The notes: generated from the letters alone by a model not told the origin. Counted from the stretch's first letter, positions 13,140-25,340 are shown. The stretch is DNA of 64,000 bases from Polyodon spathula (GCF_017654505.1 NC_054553.1:10933558-10997557); one strand, 5' to 3'. Translations and numbers: made by a program.

Positions 13140-13340
13140 GGCTTCCAGTGGCTCACCTGGTAAAAGCATGGCCTCTTGGTGTTATACAGTCAAGGGAGCC
13201 TATGTTGGCTTCCTGGTTGGTCTTCGCTAGGACCTTCAGTTCTCCTGAACTGCTATTGGAATTACAGTGATGAGGGAACATAATTGGACATTCTCAATCA
13301 GGGAGAACATCCAGGGTACTCAAAATATAGTTTTAAAAAG
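13140..13340 (+). repeat. tRNA-derived SINE fragment
   Basis: The head has an A-box-like AGTGGCTCACCTGG at 13147-13160. The tail is AACATAATTGGACATTCTCA followed by GGGAGAACATCC and an A-rich end. The tail matches those at about 30434-30490 and (minus) 1690-1750. No clear target duplication was found. Confidence 0.6.
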
Positions 13341-15718
13341 AAAAAGAAAATCCAGGTCATCATTCTATCAGGAGAAGCACTCATCCTGTTTTCATTAACA
13401 AATGCAATCTGATTTGTCTGTAGAACGATAGCAGTGTAAGATAGAAGTTTGCATGTCTCAGGGTCAACAGATACAGTGAATGTGTTCAGAAAAACTGTTT
13501 TTTTTTTTCAGAGGATACTGGTGTGACAATACATTTCATGAGAGTTAGACCTGCAAGTTGACATTAAAACCTACAGACCCACGACAGTCATTGTACAACA
13601 CACGAAATAAAACGAATATATAAAAAACTGGTTTGTCATTATCAACATACGATTGTATGTACACTCCATTCATTGTCTAAAATGTTCCTGAGGAAGGGAG
13701 CTACACCCATCCCTACCCCTCCACAGTAAATAGTCTGGACTAGCATTCCAGGTGATGAAACCTTGGATCTATGAGATTACAAGTCAAGACTTTTGTACAA
13801 CCAGTGTTACATCAATGAACCCACTCAACTGAACGCATGAGAAATAAATACAGTCTATCACTTGGCTGCCCATCAAAACAATTTTAGACAGGGTGCGGTG
13901 ATCACCTGTGACTTCTTGAAGTGCTCTGTGTACCAATACCTACACCAACACTAACATGCCACAGACAACATATAATACAGAATACACACAGGGGCGGGGC
14001 CACCCGGCCAACAGCTTCCACAGCACCATCACAAAGCGCTTTACAGGTTAGTGAGGAATAAATAATAATACATTAAATACAATGAAATACAGGGCATAGT
14101 ACATTAAATACAAACAGTAAAAAACAATGCAAATACATTAATCATAAGAATAAGATGGAGTGAAAAACCTGAAATAGCAATTTAGGCAACAGCTAATAGC
14201 AGATATCATACTTAAAGAGCATTGAAAGCAAGAGAGAACAAGTGGGTCTTGAGAGTTGATTTGAAGAGAGCGACTGTAGAAACTAAATAAGCACTCTCCG
14301 AGTGTGGTGCACTTTTGCTTGGCTATAACAAGCAGGCCAGAGTCAAAGGACCTCATCTTGCGTGCAGGGACGTAGCGGTTCAGCAGGTTGGAGAGAAACT
14401 CTGGACCCGTGTGATGAAGGGCCTTGAGGGCAAGCAGGAACATGTGACATATTGGGATAAAGAACACACTGTTTATCTGGTTAGTGTGCACAGTGGATAA
14501 TCTGAGTTTATATAAGTAGTTTTTATACAGTGTGTATACAAACAGTGGATGATGTATTATACCAAATTACATGACTGGATGTCTGACAGGCTGCTGCTGG
14601 CAGACTTGGGTAAAGGTCTCTCTTCTCACAGTGGCTGCATTGCAGCATTGAGCCCGACATTTCCAGCCACATTGTTCCTATGGATTACAGTGACCTACTT
14701 TGTAATGTATTGACTGGCTGAAACTGTGAACTGGGAGGTATACAAAAATACGTGGAGGGCTTTCCTTTCTAAAAGGTCCGTCCTGGTAAATGTGCACAGA
14801 ATTTGCAGTTTAATTTGCTTTTCCATGCTTTACCATGGTAACCTTAACAATTAGCTTCGGGTTATCTTTGCTATGTTTTCACCATGGTATACTGCAGCAA
14901 TCATTAATTAGGGATATTTCATTTTAACAAAAGTGCTCAATCGCTTTGTTTATGCTTTAAAAATGTTTTAATGACAATTTCCCTCACTTTCCATCATACA
15001 GCAAAATGCAGAACAGTTCTGATAGACGTTACACCAAAAACAAGTAGCTTTTTTTTACAATACTTTATTAAAACAGTTTACATTCCACTCTGTGCAAGTC
15101 ACCAACATCTTAAGTGGCTCAGAAACACATTGATAGGATTTGGAGATAACCAAATCTCTTGCTGGTATAAAAACCTTGACTCCAGTTAACTTATCTTCTC
15201 ATACATTCAAGTCTTTTCTGTTAAAAAAAGGGAATTTGATGTCTTTCATTGTCTGTTGTATACAAATCTGCTCATGTCAGTTTATTAAATATTGGGGCGC
15301 TTGTCTTGATCTACTGCAAGTTTATTATATTACAAAAGGAAGCTGGAAATCATATTATTAACACTTATTAACTTGCACAATCTGGACTACCCAAGTCAAT
15401 GCCTAGTATACTTTTTGCTTCCAGGTGTCTTGGTAGAATACAGAATTTATTTAAGCATTAAACAGCAACCCTTTTGTTTTTTAGTACCTTGATACCATAA
15501 CAAAGTACTCTACACATGAGCTTTCATAATAACCTTTCCTCATAAAATTTGAAAAAATCCTGTTTTCCAATTCACATTGATTATATAACATAGCAAATAT
15601 ATAAATATACAGTACTGGTATTATTTCAGTATTTCAGTATCTGGAGTAGTTAAGAATTGCAGCCCATCACTTGCTCGTACTTCTTCCTGCTTCCAAATAA
15701 GACTCTCTCTCACTCCTC
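13341..15718. other. intergenic DNA and leap2 3' flank
   Basis: No coding exon is supported. A short block near 14820-14890 (CCATGCTTTACCATGGTAAC) belongs to the CATGCTTTACCATGG-type repeat seen at several other places. The minus-strand hexamer AATAAA at 15446-15451 is a candidate leap2 polyadenylation signal, about 270 bases after the stop codon. Confidence 0.5.
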
Positions 15719-15758
15719 TTAGGATTTGAAGTGCTGGGTCAGTGAACAATGGCCCTCC
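15719..15758 (-). CDS. leap2: leap2 exon 3 (C-terminus)
   Basis: This exon has 40 bases after acceptor TTCTTGACAG. One base completes the split arginine codon. Then come 12 residues, EGHCSLTQHFKS, and TAA. The fourth mature cysteine is here, matching the GHCS position of fish LEAP-2 peptides. Confidence 0.92.
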
Positions 15759-18562
15759 CTGTCAAGAAGGAGAAACAAACTCAGTCAATGAAAAGGCTTC
15801 ATGTTAAACCAATGCAGATTTCAGATAGACCCGTCTGGACCTATATATGGTATGGATCAGGGGTAGCACCAATTAGGGAACTAATGAAATACAAAAGTAA
15901 CAGTCGACCTCAGAAATGGGTCGTTGACAGCACGTCATTGAAGAGTATTTGCATTTGCAAATCTATTAACATCTAAATAACATCTGAGAACATGAATAGG
16001 TAGTTTAAAAAAAACAAAAAAACAAGCAGTGTTGAAAATGCATTGCACAAACAGCATTGTGTTACAAAACAGTATGTTTACAAAAAGAGCACATTTTTTC
16101 AAAGTGTCAACTAGTCGACTACTGTACTAGGAGTTGTTCTGTCCATATTAGGAAGGGTTAATTTATATGAAATATACATTGTGACATGCACTTTTATGTA
16201 AAGGGGTCACCTCTCACAAAACTGATTCTTTCGTTAAGCTAGTGGGAGCCCTGATATATTGTACTGGGTGAATCAGACGACCTGACAGACTGCTAAGGAG
16301 GACTGCTTGTACAGCAGGTGACCAGCTGAAAGATGCATCAGCATGTAAGACTGACACTAATCACTGATGTGTAAAGTACATGCTGGCCATATTTTGAAGT
16401 TAAATTTCAGAAAATAAAATTTTTCTTTATTATTATTATCATGAAAATGAATACAATTGTGCATCTAAGTCATTTCTTTCTAGTTAGTTGTTGTTACAAT
16501 TACTTTCTCCTCTCACAGTATGTGTCTTTGTATTAGCTTCAGTCAGTTTGGAGAGTAGACTCCACAGCACCCTTAACATCCCTGAAGGAATCAGATATAG
16601 TACTTATATGTACAGTTTTCCCATGCTTTCACCGTGGTTATTCTCTGCATTTACCATAGTTTACCATGTTCTGCAAAGTTTAACCATACCTCTCTGTGCT
16701 TAACAATGTTTACCTATGCTTTACCATGCTTTTTGCTGTGCTTTAGTACATTGTGCTATGCTTTCACTAGGGAAAGCCTTTATAATCACTGAGGAATGGA
16801 ACCATTTAAACACCTTGCAGACTCATCAAGTGAAACCAGTGTAGTCCTGGCTACCCCCGTTGACCCACAGCCTGACTAGTTAAACTCTGATTTGCTCACT
16901 GTATGAAATGGATGAGAATGGAGTATATCACACACAGCAGCACAAGCACTTGGCCTTGCTAGACTTGCCTGCAGATCTTGGTTGAGCACTCGTGGTGGTG
17001 CTGGCAGTACGCTCCGTGGGGTTTGGTGCCAATGTTTCTCCAGAGGGGCGTCATCCGAGCGAACCGCTTTAGAGCCTGCAAGCTGAAGGAGGCTGGACTG
17101 TCAACCACACTGGAGGAATCAGCTTTCTGGATGGGACTTGAGCAGACCTGGCAAAAATGAAATGCAGTCCATTCTACTTCATACTGTACTCATTCAATGC
17201 ATGTTATTCCTATAATAGTCCACTGCTTTTATTAGTATTTAAAATGTACTGATATAAATATGGAATTCATAATACAGATGTTCATACTTGTACATGATAT
17301 GCATTAGGAATTCACATCCTATTCATTTCATCTGAGATCTAAAAACAGTAAAACAAGGGAACTCCTGTTACAGTGTGTTTGAGTCTCTTGTAGTAAAATG
17401 TCAAATTCTGTCCTATTTTTAATATTTCAATACTGGCAGTATTTTTATTCCCCACTGTTTAGATTAACCGAATACACCCCACTATCTTTAGTTTTCAAGA
17501 AATAGGCTTGATTTCAATTTCACCCCAGCTTAAAAAGGCATTAAAGTGTATCTGAGTTTCTTATACTTTTGTTTTCAAATGTATGGGTGCAGTCTTTCCC
17601 TGCCAAATTACAACTTTGACCAAATTTGCAAAATAGAAATTACTTTTGGTAATTAAGCTAATAAAATTCCAACCAAGTAAAAAAAAAAATGAAAAAAAAA
17701 AACAGAATGTAAGTAACATTCAGTCTCTAAATGTCGGAATCCTCAATGCTACCACATGAACGAAACACAAGAGAGAAAGGGTTAAGGTTCAGTTAAGTTA
17801 GCTAATCAGCGATTAAGTTGTTTGTTTAGGTTCTGTTCTTGTAGACGACCTTCCTCTGTGCTTATTTCCACATCAGTCAAACAGTCGAAAAACTGAACTG
17901 AGCAAAGTCTAATGATGAACATCTCAATAAGTCTGGTCTATCCAGCTCTCTTCAGCTCAGGGGCTGCAGTGTGCTGAAAAGGAAGCTTCTCAATGCACTG
18001 CATCTGCTGCACAGGAATAGCTCAAAGAACACTACAAGTGGAGCAGGGTCATTTACCCATTTATTTTCCATGCTTATATTGTTTACTGTACTTTTTAAAC
18101 AGTTTTCACCATGCTTTCCAATACTGCAATTTACTGCATTTGCCCTGGTAAAAGTTTAGAACAGTAAAAGCATAGCAAAGTCTAATAAAGCATTGTGAAA
18201 GCATTGTAAATCTCAGGGAGGCATGGTACAGCAAATCATGGTAAACTATGTTAAATGCATAGTATAACCATGGGAAAAGCCAGACTGCAACAGTACCGTG
18301 AACATTTACTGTGGTACACTTTCGTAAGGGTGTATATGCATTTAAAAAGCTTTACAGTACTTTTACTTTGGTATAAAGTTAACTATGACAGTTTTCCCAG
18401 TTTACATTTGTGTAAATTAATGTTGACAGCTGCAAATCCCAGAGTCTATTAATCATGAAAGGAAATGCATTGCATTATGATCTTGTATATTACCTGATAG
18501 CTGAGCATTAGCACCCCAATGCACACTGCTATAGCCTTTGAGTTAAAGATGTCTGGCAGCAT
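15719..18562 (-). CDS. leap2: liver-expressed antimicrobial peptide 2 precursor, complete 3-exon gene
   Basis: Exons at 18494-18562, 16969-17147 and 15719-15758 join to a 95-residue secreted precursor. Exon 1 and the start of exon 2 give a signal peptide with the hydrophobic core AIAVCIGVLMLSY. A basic processing site, LKRFAR, precedes the mature peptide, which starts MTPLWRNIGTKPHGAYC. The mature part is 41 residues with four cysteines in the LEAP-2 spacing; mammalian LEAP-2 has 40. In the family this liver- and gut-secreted peptide was first described as antimicrobial and in mammals antagonises the ghrelin receptor. Intron 1 is GT-AG. Intron 2 is GC-AG (donor GCAAGT), the only reading that restores the frame into EGHCSLTQHFKS and a stop. 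Every exon is small, so the gene shows no long open frame. Confidence 0.93.
16610..16780. repeat. CATGCTTTACCATGG-type repeat
   Basis: A degenerate run of CCATGCTTTCACC, TTTACCATAGTTTACCATG and TACCATGCTTT motifs in leap2 intron 2. Similar runs lie at about 14820-14890, 18060-18290, 39340-39540 and 41845-42060. Confidence 0.6.
16969..17147 (-). CDS. leap2: leap2 exon 2 (propeptide and most of the mature peptide)
   Basis: This exon has 179 bases after acceptor TTTTTGCCAG. It contains the propeptide, the RFAR processing site, and the mature segment through GAYCQHHHECSTKIC. It ends inside the arginine codon (AG|G) at the non-canonical donor GCAAGT (complement of 16963-16968). Confidence 0.94.
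17148..18493. other. leap2 intron 1
   Basis: AT-rich intron. Its 5' half (about 18060-18290) holds another CATGCTTTACCATGG-type repeat with AGCATAGCAAAGTCTAATAA. Nothing coding seen. Confidence 0.7.
18494..18562 (-). CDS. leap2: leap2 exon 1 (signal peptide)
   Basis: This exon has 23 codons from ATG (complement of 18560-18562) to CAG before donor GTAATA. It encodes the start MLPDIFNSKA and a hydrophobic stretch. It joins in phase 0 to exon 2, giving LSYQVCSSP with a plausible signal-peptidase site. Confidence 0.85.
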
Positions 18563-18982
18563 TGTGAAGGAAGTGGATGGAGTTCTTGCTAGCAATCCTG
18601 CTGTGTTTCCAACCTAACTTCATCCCTTACTCTGATATATGTACCCAGGCTGACGTCACACATTTGCTAAATACTGGCAACTTGTACTGATTAACTGCTA
18701 CATTACCCCAACTGTGAGCCAAGTACTCTGTCTGGCACAAGCCAGCTCTTGGATTAGACATTGCTGTCTTTATTGTGAATGATGTGCTATCAGAGTGAAT
18801 AACTGCCAGCATTGTTTTGAGGTTTCAGTGAATGCATCAAGTTAACAGTCATTCATCTATTCTTGTATAAATGTTTATACATTTCAGAGGAATTTAAATT
18901 TTACACATTTTGCTAAAATTCTTTTGGATGTAATGTACATAATGCAAATAGCAGGGATTTTATGGATCAGAAGGCACAGTAC

Positions 18983-19738
18983 TGTGACAGAAATACAATG
19001 ATTTTTGGTTGTAAATCTCCCTCGCGACCTGTAAGGGTGCTAAGCAGCAAGAACAGAGTTCCTTGGATGGGCTGGCCTGACAGTTCTTTCCCAGGGTTCG
19101 AGGGAAGTTGGCCAGCCAGGAAGGGGGCGAGACTCCGTTGCAATAATGCATTGACACAGAAGGGAAACGACACGGCAGCCGCAGATTGGAGACGCGGTTG
19201 CATTCGTTTATCAAGGGCTCATGTGTGACAGCATGAAAGGGGATGGAGAATCATAATCTGTTCCTTCATTTTGGTTTGTGTTAGGGTTAGGGACTATGAG
19301 AGACCCCAGAGAACGTAACAGTTTTGTGAGTGTTTTGTTTGTTTTGTTAGTTAGTAATTTGTCGTTTGTAAATTGCCAGACAGCTAACACGTTTCTGGAG
19401 CTGTCGCGGTGGGCCAGCAAAGCTGGAACAACACTTTACCACTGTCACAAAATAAACTTGTATCATCCACCATGAGCACTACTGCACGCACCGAGGACTG
19501 GTGACTCTGTGTGTATTATTGTGGGGCAGATATTGTTTATTATTTGGCACTGCAATCCCGTTGTTATTTACCCCATGCTGTACACATTGTTGTGTACTGC
19601 CAGGAGATTATTGTTTGGTCGCCAGACCTGGACATTATAAATAAACCCCTTTCTAAACTGGATTACAATTATCTTTGTCTGCTTCATTCACACACTGAAT
19701 CACTCCTGCACCTGTATCCACTCTGCCACTTTGTCACA
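18983..19738 (+). mobile_element. solo LTR (family B)
   Basis: The 756-bp unit begins TGTGACAG and ends TTTGTCACA, so it has TG...CA termini. It is flanked by a perfect 5-bp duplication AGTAC at 18978-18982 and 19739-19743. It contains AATAAACTTG near 19450 and ATAAATAAACCCC near 19638, possible polyadenylation signals. No gag or pol sequence adjoins it. The sequence differs from the family A LTRs at 2.1 and 56.4 kb, though all three start TGTGAC. Confidence 0.82.
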
Positions 19739-19743
19739 AGTAC

Positions 19744-21638
19744 ACTTCATGAAGCATGTGCCTGCTGAACATAATTGTATGAGGCTGGAGTCAAATGTTT
19801 GTCTTTGCTTGCTGCTGTCCAAACATTTTAAGCACTTGCTTAATTAGCATTCTGCTTTCATATTGTTCAGCATGATCTCATTACAGCCAGCATGGCAGTC
19901 GTGCAAAGGTCGAAACACGACATCCCTGCCAGCAATGTTCCTGTCTGCAGAGTGAAGGACGGATCGCTGAAGCGCTGTTCTTTGAACTGTTGCTTCTGAA
20001 GGACAGCAGATTCCACAGTCTGCAACTTTAAACATATATAAATAAATAACTAGTCGGCATGCTGTTTTCTGTGAAAAATAAAATAATGGAAGACATATGA
20101 AAGTATTACGAAGGCTTAAGGGAGCGTAAACGCAACACCTGAGATGTTTTACAGATTTGCATTGTTAATAAAACATGTAAAAAACAAAATATGCACTGAA
20201 CCCGTTATGCAGCTAATGAGCATGAATTCTAAATTGACTGGTTTTGAGATTCACACGTAACGTGAATAAGTATTTCTTAACATTTCATCTCAGCTATTTG
20301 CTGAGGTTTGTTACAGTTCATCTTTACACCCATCAGTGTTTTTCTTATTAATATGTATCCCTCTACCACCCCCTGCTGGTCAGGTAAACTCAGAACATTA
20401 ATTCACAGGCTCTTGCCTGCCTCTAAGTTTTTCTTTTATTACTTTTATACAAAATAAAATAAAAAAATAAAAAAATTCAAACAATTGCACCCCGAAGTAA
20501 AGGCTTAGGACACAAAAAGAGGGACATATTTTAAGAAATAAATAAATACAAAAAAAGCGAAAGAAAATTGGCAGGGGGGGGTCAGTACTGATTTGTCTCA
20601 ATTATAAAGTTGATTATCCTCTTAAATTTGGAGCAGACTACTTGGATTGGAAATTTCAATTTACAGTAACAGGCTAAATGAAGTGACCACCAGGCAATAG
20701 GAGTTGATGAGACTAATATATAGAATACTTCAATTCAGTGCAACGGTTTTGGTTTAAGAGCTATACATATTCAGATCTTTAAAAAATATTAACTGGCCAA
20801 CATCAAAAATAAATCATAGCACAGGCAAGATTCACATAACCTTCTCCCCAAATTAAAGGGAATACCTACGTGTTTCACTGTAAACACTGAAGAAATCAAA
20901 GCAACCAAAGGAAAAAATAAAACAAAAAAAAACAACTTTTTTTTTTTGAAAAAGTTGATTTATGACAAGTGTAAATACAAATCAATATTTAAATACATTT
21001 ATAAATAGAATCTTTCTACATCAACTGTCAGTCATACAGACCAAGACTCAGAACTGCTTTTTCTAAAGCCTTCAGAAAAAAATCCCTTTATTTAAATTTA
21101 GTCTATTCTTAAAGACTTTTGAAGACATACAATGTGCAAAGTAGAACAACAAGCCAGTAAAAGCTGTGCAAAAATAACTTTATACACAAAGTATTGCACT
21201 TTTTCCCTGAAAACTTTTTGACCTTTCAAACTGTCAAGGGCTTTCTCAAAGAGACAGTCCCTTAAATGTGCAAGAAATGCTATTTGGAAGAAAAAAAGAC
21301 AAAACAAAAAAAAAACAGCATCCCTCTCAGATTCCCCCTCAACACTTGAGGATTAATTAAAAATGATTAAGAATGGTCTCCTTCATAAATGCAAGCATTG
21401 TTTAGGCCTGGATTACAGCAAAAACAGTCAGCCACTGTACCTGCAGCACGGCTATAGCACAAGTATGGCTACAGTTGAGTGCAGGTCTAAACACGACAAA
21501 CTTGGGGAAACAATGTAAAGGATTCAAGTGCTGATAACATTGTTTAAAAAGACAGATTTCACTGTGAGCGGAGAAGGAAAGGGAAGGGGGATGCCATTTT
21601 GAAGAATCATAGTTTTAGCCTTCATTCTTAGTGTCCCA
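19744..21638. other. intergenic DNA and bmp15 3' flank
   Basis: No exon seen. The minus-strand hexamer AATAAA at 21087-21092 is a candidate bmp15 polyadenylation signal, about 550 bases beyond the stop. Several A/T-rich tracts lie in 20450-21000. Confidence 0.5.
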
Positions 21639-22501
21639 TTATCTGCAAGTGCAGGACTCTGCAATCATGTCTTCATACTCTTTGTAGACAATGCTGCCAT
21701 TCTGCTCCATCATCAGCACACTGATGGGCTTGTACTTATAGGGGACACAGGAGGGCCTGGGGACACCACTGTCTACCAGTTCGTTTATAAAGTTCTGGAC
21801 GATGGCGTGGTTGGGAGAGTTGTAACCATACTGGAGGATCCGGGGGCAGTCACCCTTGCAGTACTTCGGGTTGTAGTTGTGGGGGGCTATGATCCAGTGT
21901 TCCCACCCTAACTGGTGAAAGCTCACCCTGAACATATGGAGCTTGCATTCATTCCTCCTTATGTTGTTCTTGTGCATGTAATTGGGGATGTCCAAGCCAA
22001 TGTTGCTCAGCTGTCTGGTTCTCCTGGAGAGCAGGTGATCATTCTCTTGGTGAAGCACCTCCTTCTGGTTGCTGGAGAGACTCTGCCCATTAGTCTTTTG
22101 ACTATCGTTAAGGTAAAGCAGCAAGGCCGGAACCTGCAGGCAAGCTGTTCGGGGCTTCTTCTCAACCCTGGATGCGCGTCTCGTTCCTCCCGCTTCGGTA
22201 CAAGAGTACTGTATACACAGAGACAGTCTTCCCCCAAGAGAGTCACCAGGCACAGCTATGTGGGAGGTGATGTCTGTCTCCACCCACTTGTCTTCTGGCT
22301 TGAAAGAGATGACCCATCCATCTTTCTGATCTGTGGTAGGCTTGTCCTTAAATGGCGGCTCTTCAGACAGTAACTTGAGCTGGTAGGTAACCTGGCGGTG
22401 TAGAGGAGACTGTGGTCGGGAATGGACAATGGCTGCCTTCACCAGTTTCTCTGTTGGAAGGATTTTCAGCTTGTATTCAACAGTATGCATACACCAGGGA
22501 T
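21639..22501 (-). CDS. bmp15: bmp15 exon 2
   Basis: This exon has 863 bases after acceptor TTTTTTCTTTAG. It begins with AT of the split Asp codon, then PWCMHTVEYKLK. It carries the rest of the propeptide, the RRTR cleavage site and the whole mature cysteine-knot domain, ending ESCTCR and TAA. Confidence 0.95.
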
Positions 22502-24144
22502 CTAAAGAAAAAAGAAAAAAAAGAAAAGGTGTTTGTCTTTAATAATAGTGCACAGTCACAATGTAACGAGCCTCAGGTTTTATTAAAACTCACATGATGT
22601 CAGAGTAAAAAACTCTGAATGACAAGCTTTGCTGCTCACTTGACATGGTTTAAAAGCAAACACATTAATTACACCTTACAGGATACAATAAGGACAACAT
22701 TGAAAGTGAAACACAATACTATAGGTGACATTTACATAAGGAACCAACCCACCCCATGGCGAGGATGCTATGAAGAAAAAAACTATTAAAGCCTATCTGC
22801 AGACAGCCACCAGACTGATGCTGGAATATAATGCTATGAAGTGTTCTTGTGTCGCAGCCATAAGGACTATAATTAAGGAAGGTTTGTGCCATCACTAAAA
22901 TGTTAAAATGGCCCCTAATTTACTTTATATTAGTAACTGGCCAGATCAAAAACATCAACATTAATTCAAAACAGATAAATGGTCTGCGTGCACAGCACAG
23001 AAGACATTAATATAATCTGCTCATCTCATTTTAAAACCTAAAGCCAACCTGTTGCATTGTTTAAAATGATCACTCCATAAACATTTCAAAGCAACCAGGG
23101 ACAAAAAACGATTAACATATTAAAGGCAAGAGTAAATAATGCAAATCAACACTTAAATACATTTAAATAGAATATATCTACATCAAAGCTCAATCGTAAG
23201 GGCGTAAGAACATGAAATGTACTAACGAGAGGAATTCACTGGGCCCTAAACTCGAGGTTCAAGTAGCCAATTCCACCAAATTTGTTTTAGCTACAAGAAA
23301 TCCATCACTTTATCATCAAGGTCACGTTAACGCTCATACGGTATTTCAAAAATACTGCACACAACAGGATGCAACATTTGCATTTAACAACTTTATTTAC
23401 AGAGCAAATAAGACTCCCAATAGACTATGATTACGCGACAGGCTTTAACAGTATTACTTTAGTCACTAAAACAGATTTTAAAAATGAATTGATAAAACAA
23501 TTAAACAAAAACTTAAAACGTGTTACCGGTATATCAGATACCCATGCCATTTAAAAAAAGCATGCATGTTAAGTGTCTATGTACACAATCGCGTGTTGGC
23601 AATTTCTGAATGCCTACGCTAAACAAACTACACGCTATCACAAAAGTTGCAGGATATTTTAGTCTGTAAACGTGCAATTCTCCATGGCTTAGTGACCTGA
23701 TTGTGTTTGACACGGAATATCATTATTTTTTGCTTACGCGTTCACTAAAGTGTCACGTTTTATCAGGTCGTGATCAATATGTGTACTTAGTTACTTTTAA
23801 ATTGTCAAACTGTGTCACTTACCTGTACCTGCTCTGTAGCGCGTATCTTTTGTGGATGATTTGACCAGTCTCACCGTGTTTGCTCCCACTGTTCTGTTCT
23901 CCCTGGGCCTCCCGTCCAGGTCGGCTGCTCTGGAATACAGACTCATCATGTACTGCAGATTTGGATCATTCGCCTGTCTCTTGATCATAGTTCTTTGCGG
24001 TTGATTCATCTGTTCAGATAAAACAACATTGAGAAGAGACGAGGGCCTTTCCCCAGGATTCTCTTCTCGGGTTAAAGCTGCAGACTTCAGTAAAACCATG
24101 AAAGTTAAAATATTGAACACGTTGCAATGGTGGGTAGCCTTCAT
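21639..24144 (-). CDS. bmp15: bone morphogenetic protein 15, complete 2-exon gene
   Basis: Exons 23823-24144 and 21639-22501 join through a GT-AG intron, splitting an Asp codon, to a 394-residue preproprotein; human BMP15 has 392. It has an N-terminal signal peptide (FNILTFMVLLKSA), a propeptide, and a furin-type site RRTR at about residues 267-270. The 124-residue mature domain keeps six cysteines: ECKLH, YCKGDC, PSCVP and SCTCR. The cysteine normally used for the inter-chain disulfide is serine (RPSCVP), a trait shared by BMP15 and GDF9. NSPNHAIVQNFINELVD, VPYKYKPISVLMMEQNGS and MIAESCTCR favour BMP15 over GDF9. In vertebrates this is an oocyte-secreted TGF-beta-family factor acting on follicle cells. 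The divergent neighbour shroom4 supports the assignment. Confidence 0.94.
22502..23822. other. bmp15 intron 1
   Basis: A 1.3-kb intron with a pyrimidine-rich acceptor tract. No embedded repeat or exon was recognised. Confidence 0.85.
23823..24144 (-). CDS. bmp15: bmp15 exon 1
   Basis: This exon has 322 bases, 107 codons plus one base, from ATG to donor GTAAGT (complement of 23817-23822). It encodes the signal peptide and the start of the propeptide, including QPQRTMIKRQANDPNLQYMM. Reading through the donor would give only GK and a stop. Confidence 0.92.
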
Positions 24145-24282
24145 GTTAATCTTCTGATATGAGTGCGGCGTCTGCAGGTTGAAAGGCTACCATTACCCAA
24201 AGCAACTAGGTATTGACCCTGGCAGTGATTTTGCGTCCTGTGTTGTTGATGGAGTATTTCGATTCGGCGTTTACTGTGACCC

Positions 24283-24308
24283 CAATTAACCTCTTGTCAG
24301 ATCAGGTG
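24283..24308 (-). promoter_or_regulatory. candidate oocyte-type promoter motifs upstream of bmp15
   Basis: On the minus strand an E-box CACCTG (complement of 24303-24308) is followed by TAATTG (complement of 24283-24288). They lie about 160 and 140 bases before the bmp15 ATG. E-boxes bound by FIGLA and TAATTG/A sites bound by NOBOX are established elements of oocyte genes. Both motifs are short and could occur by chance. Confidence 0.35.
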
Positions 24309-24620
24309 ACCTTATTCTTTCACCAGTGGTTTAACTTACCGTACTGGTAAGTTATATCTCAGTATTTAATTTAAAATAAAATTATTATTTTGAAGCCACA
24401 AAGCAATATTTAAAATATAGTTTAAAGAATGACATATGTGTTTTGATTTCTTGTGGAAAAGTATGTGTGTGTGTGTGTGTTTGTGTGTGCGCGTGTGTTA
24501 TAAACAGATGATAACTGTTTATAAACTCATTTTTAGATAAATATCTCACCCAAATTATTTATCATTTTTAAATATTGTTTTGACAATGTACGTATGTAAT
24601 TCATTTTATCGAATCCCTAG

Positions 24621-24623
24621 TAT

Positions 24624-24662
<39 letters not shown>
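24621..24662. repeat. (ATA)n microsatellite
   Basis: About 13 ATA/TAA units upstream of bmp15. Confidence 0.93.
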
Positions 24663-24664
<2 letters not shown>

Positions 24665-25126
24665 ATAACAGCACTGTTCATAATACTAAAGTACTGATAA
24701 TAATGATCATTATAATACAGCACTGCAGAAAGGTGCATAAATTTAAAAAAATAACAACAAAAATGCATTCTCAAAGAAATTTATCCATAGGAAGACTGTA
24801 AAACAAATATATACCGTACTACGAATATGCCATGTATTGTTAAAATCCTGTTGAGGTACTGTGCATGCATATACAAAGATGATACTACAGCTCCTCCTGT
24901 AGCTTGTAGTATCATCACCACTGTCAAACCAAAACCTTATTAATTTATGACCGGTGGTACATAGTGCCTGTGTCTGGATATGCGGAGTTTGCACAGGGTG
25001 CAGAGTTTATATTTTACAACAGAGGGAGCTGCATACTGTATGCTCTGTATTGAGGCGCATAAAATTATATGTAAATACGATAGGGGTCATACGCAAAAAA
25101 CACTCATTATCATATAATAGACGTAC

Positions 25127-25130
<4 letters not shown>

Positions 25131-25208
<78 letters not shown>
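25131..25208. repeat. (AT)n microsatellite
   Basis: 39 uninterrupted AT units, about 130 bp before the left end of the DIRS-like element. Confidence 0.97.
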
Positions 25209-25210
<2 letters not shown>

Positions 25211-25340
25211 GTAAATATCAGGACTTTCTTCCTATGCACTGGGATGCGGGACATTTGCCAGGAAATCGGGAATGTCCCGACCATATAGGGACTGATGGCA
25301 TGTATGCATGACTGATATCAGCAGCATGTACAGAATAATG

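Noticed and set aside
16610..16780. CRISPR-like spaced repeats
   Set aside because: Irregular spacing, degenerate units and vertebrate context; it is a decayed interspersed repeat.
18563..21638. A uqcrq gene between leap2 and the growth-factor gene, as in the mammalian GDF9 region
   Set aside because: No matching exon was recognised on either strand; the interval is occupied by an LTR and non-coding DNA.
21915..22373. 152-residue plus-strand open frame
   Set aside because: Antisense shadow of bmp15 exon 2; no domain or splice context.
21639..22501. Reading the growth factor as GDF9 because leap2 lies nearby
   Set aside because: The mature domain wording (SPNHAIVQN, PYKYKPISVLM, AESCTCR) fits BMP15 better than GDF9, and the divergent neighbour is a PDZ-bearing shroom gene of the SHROOM4 type.
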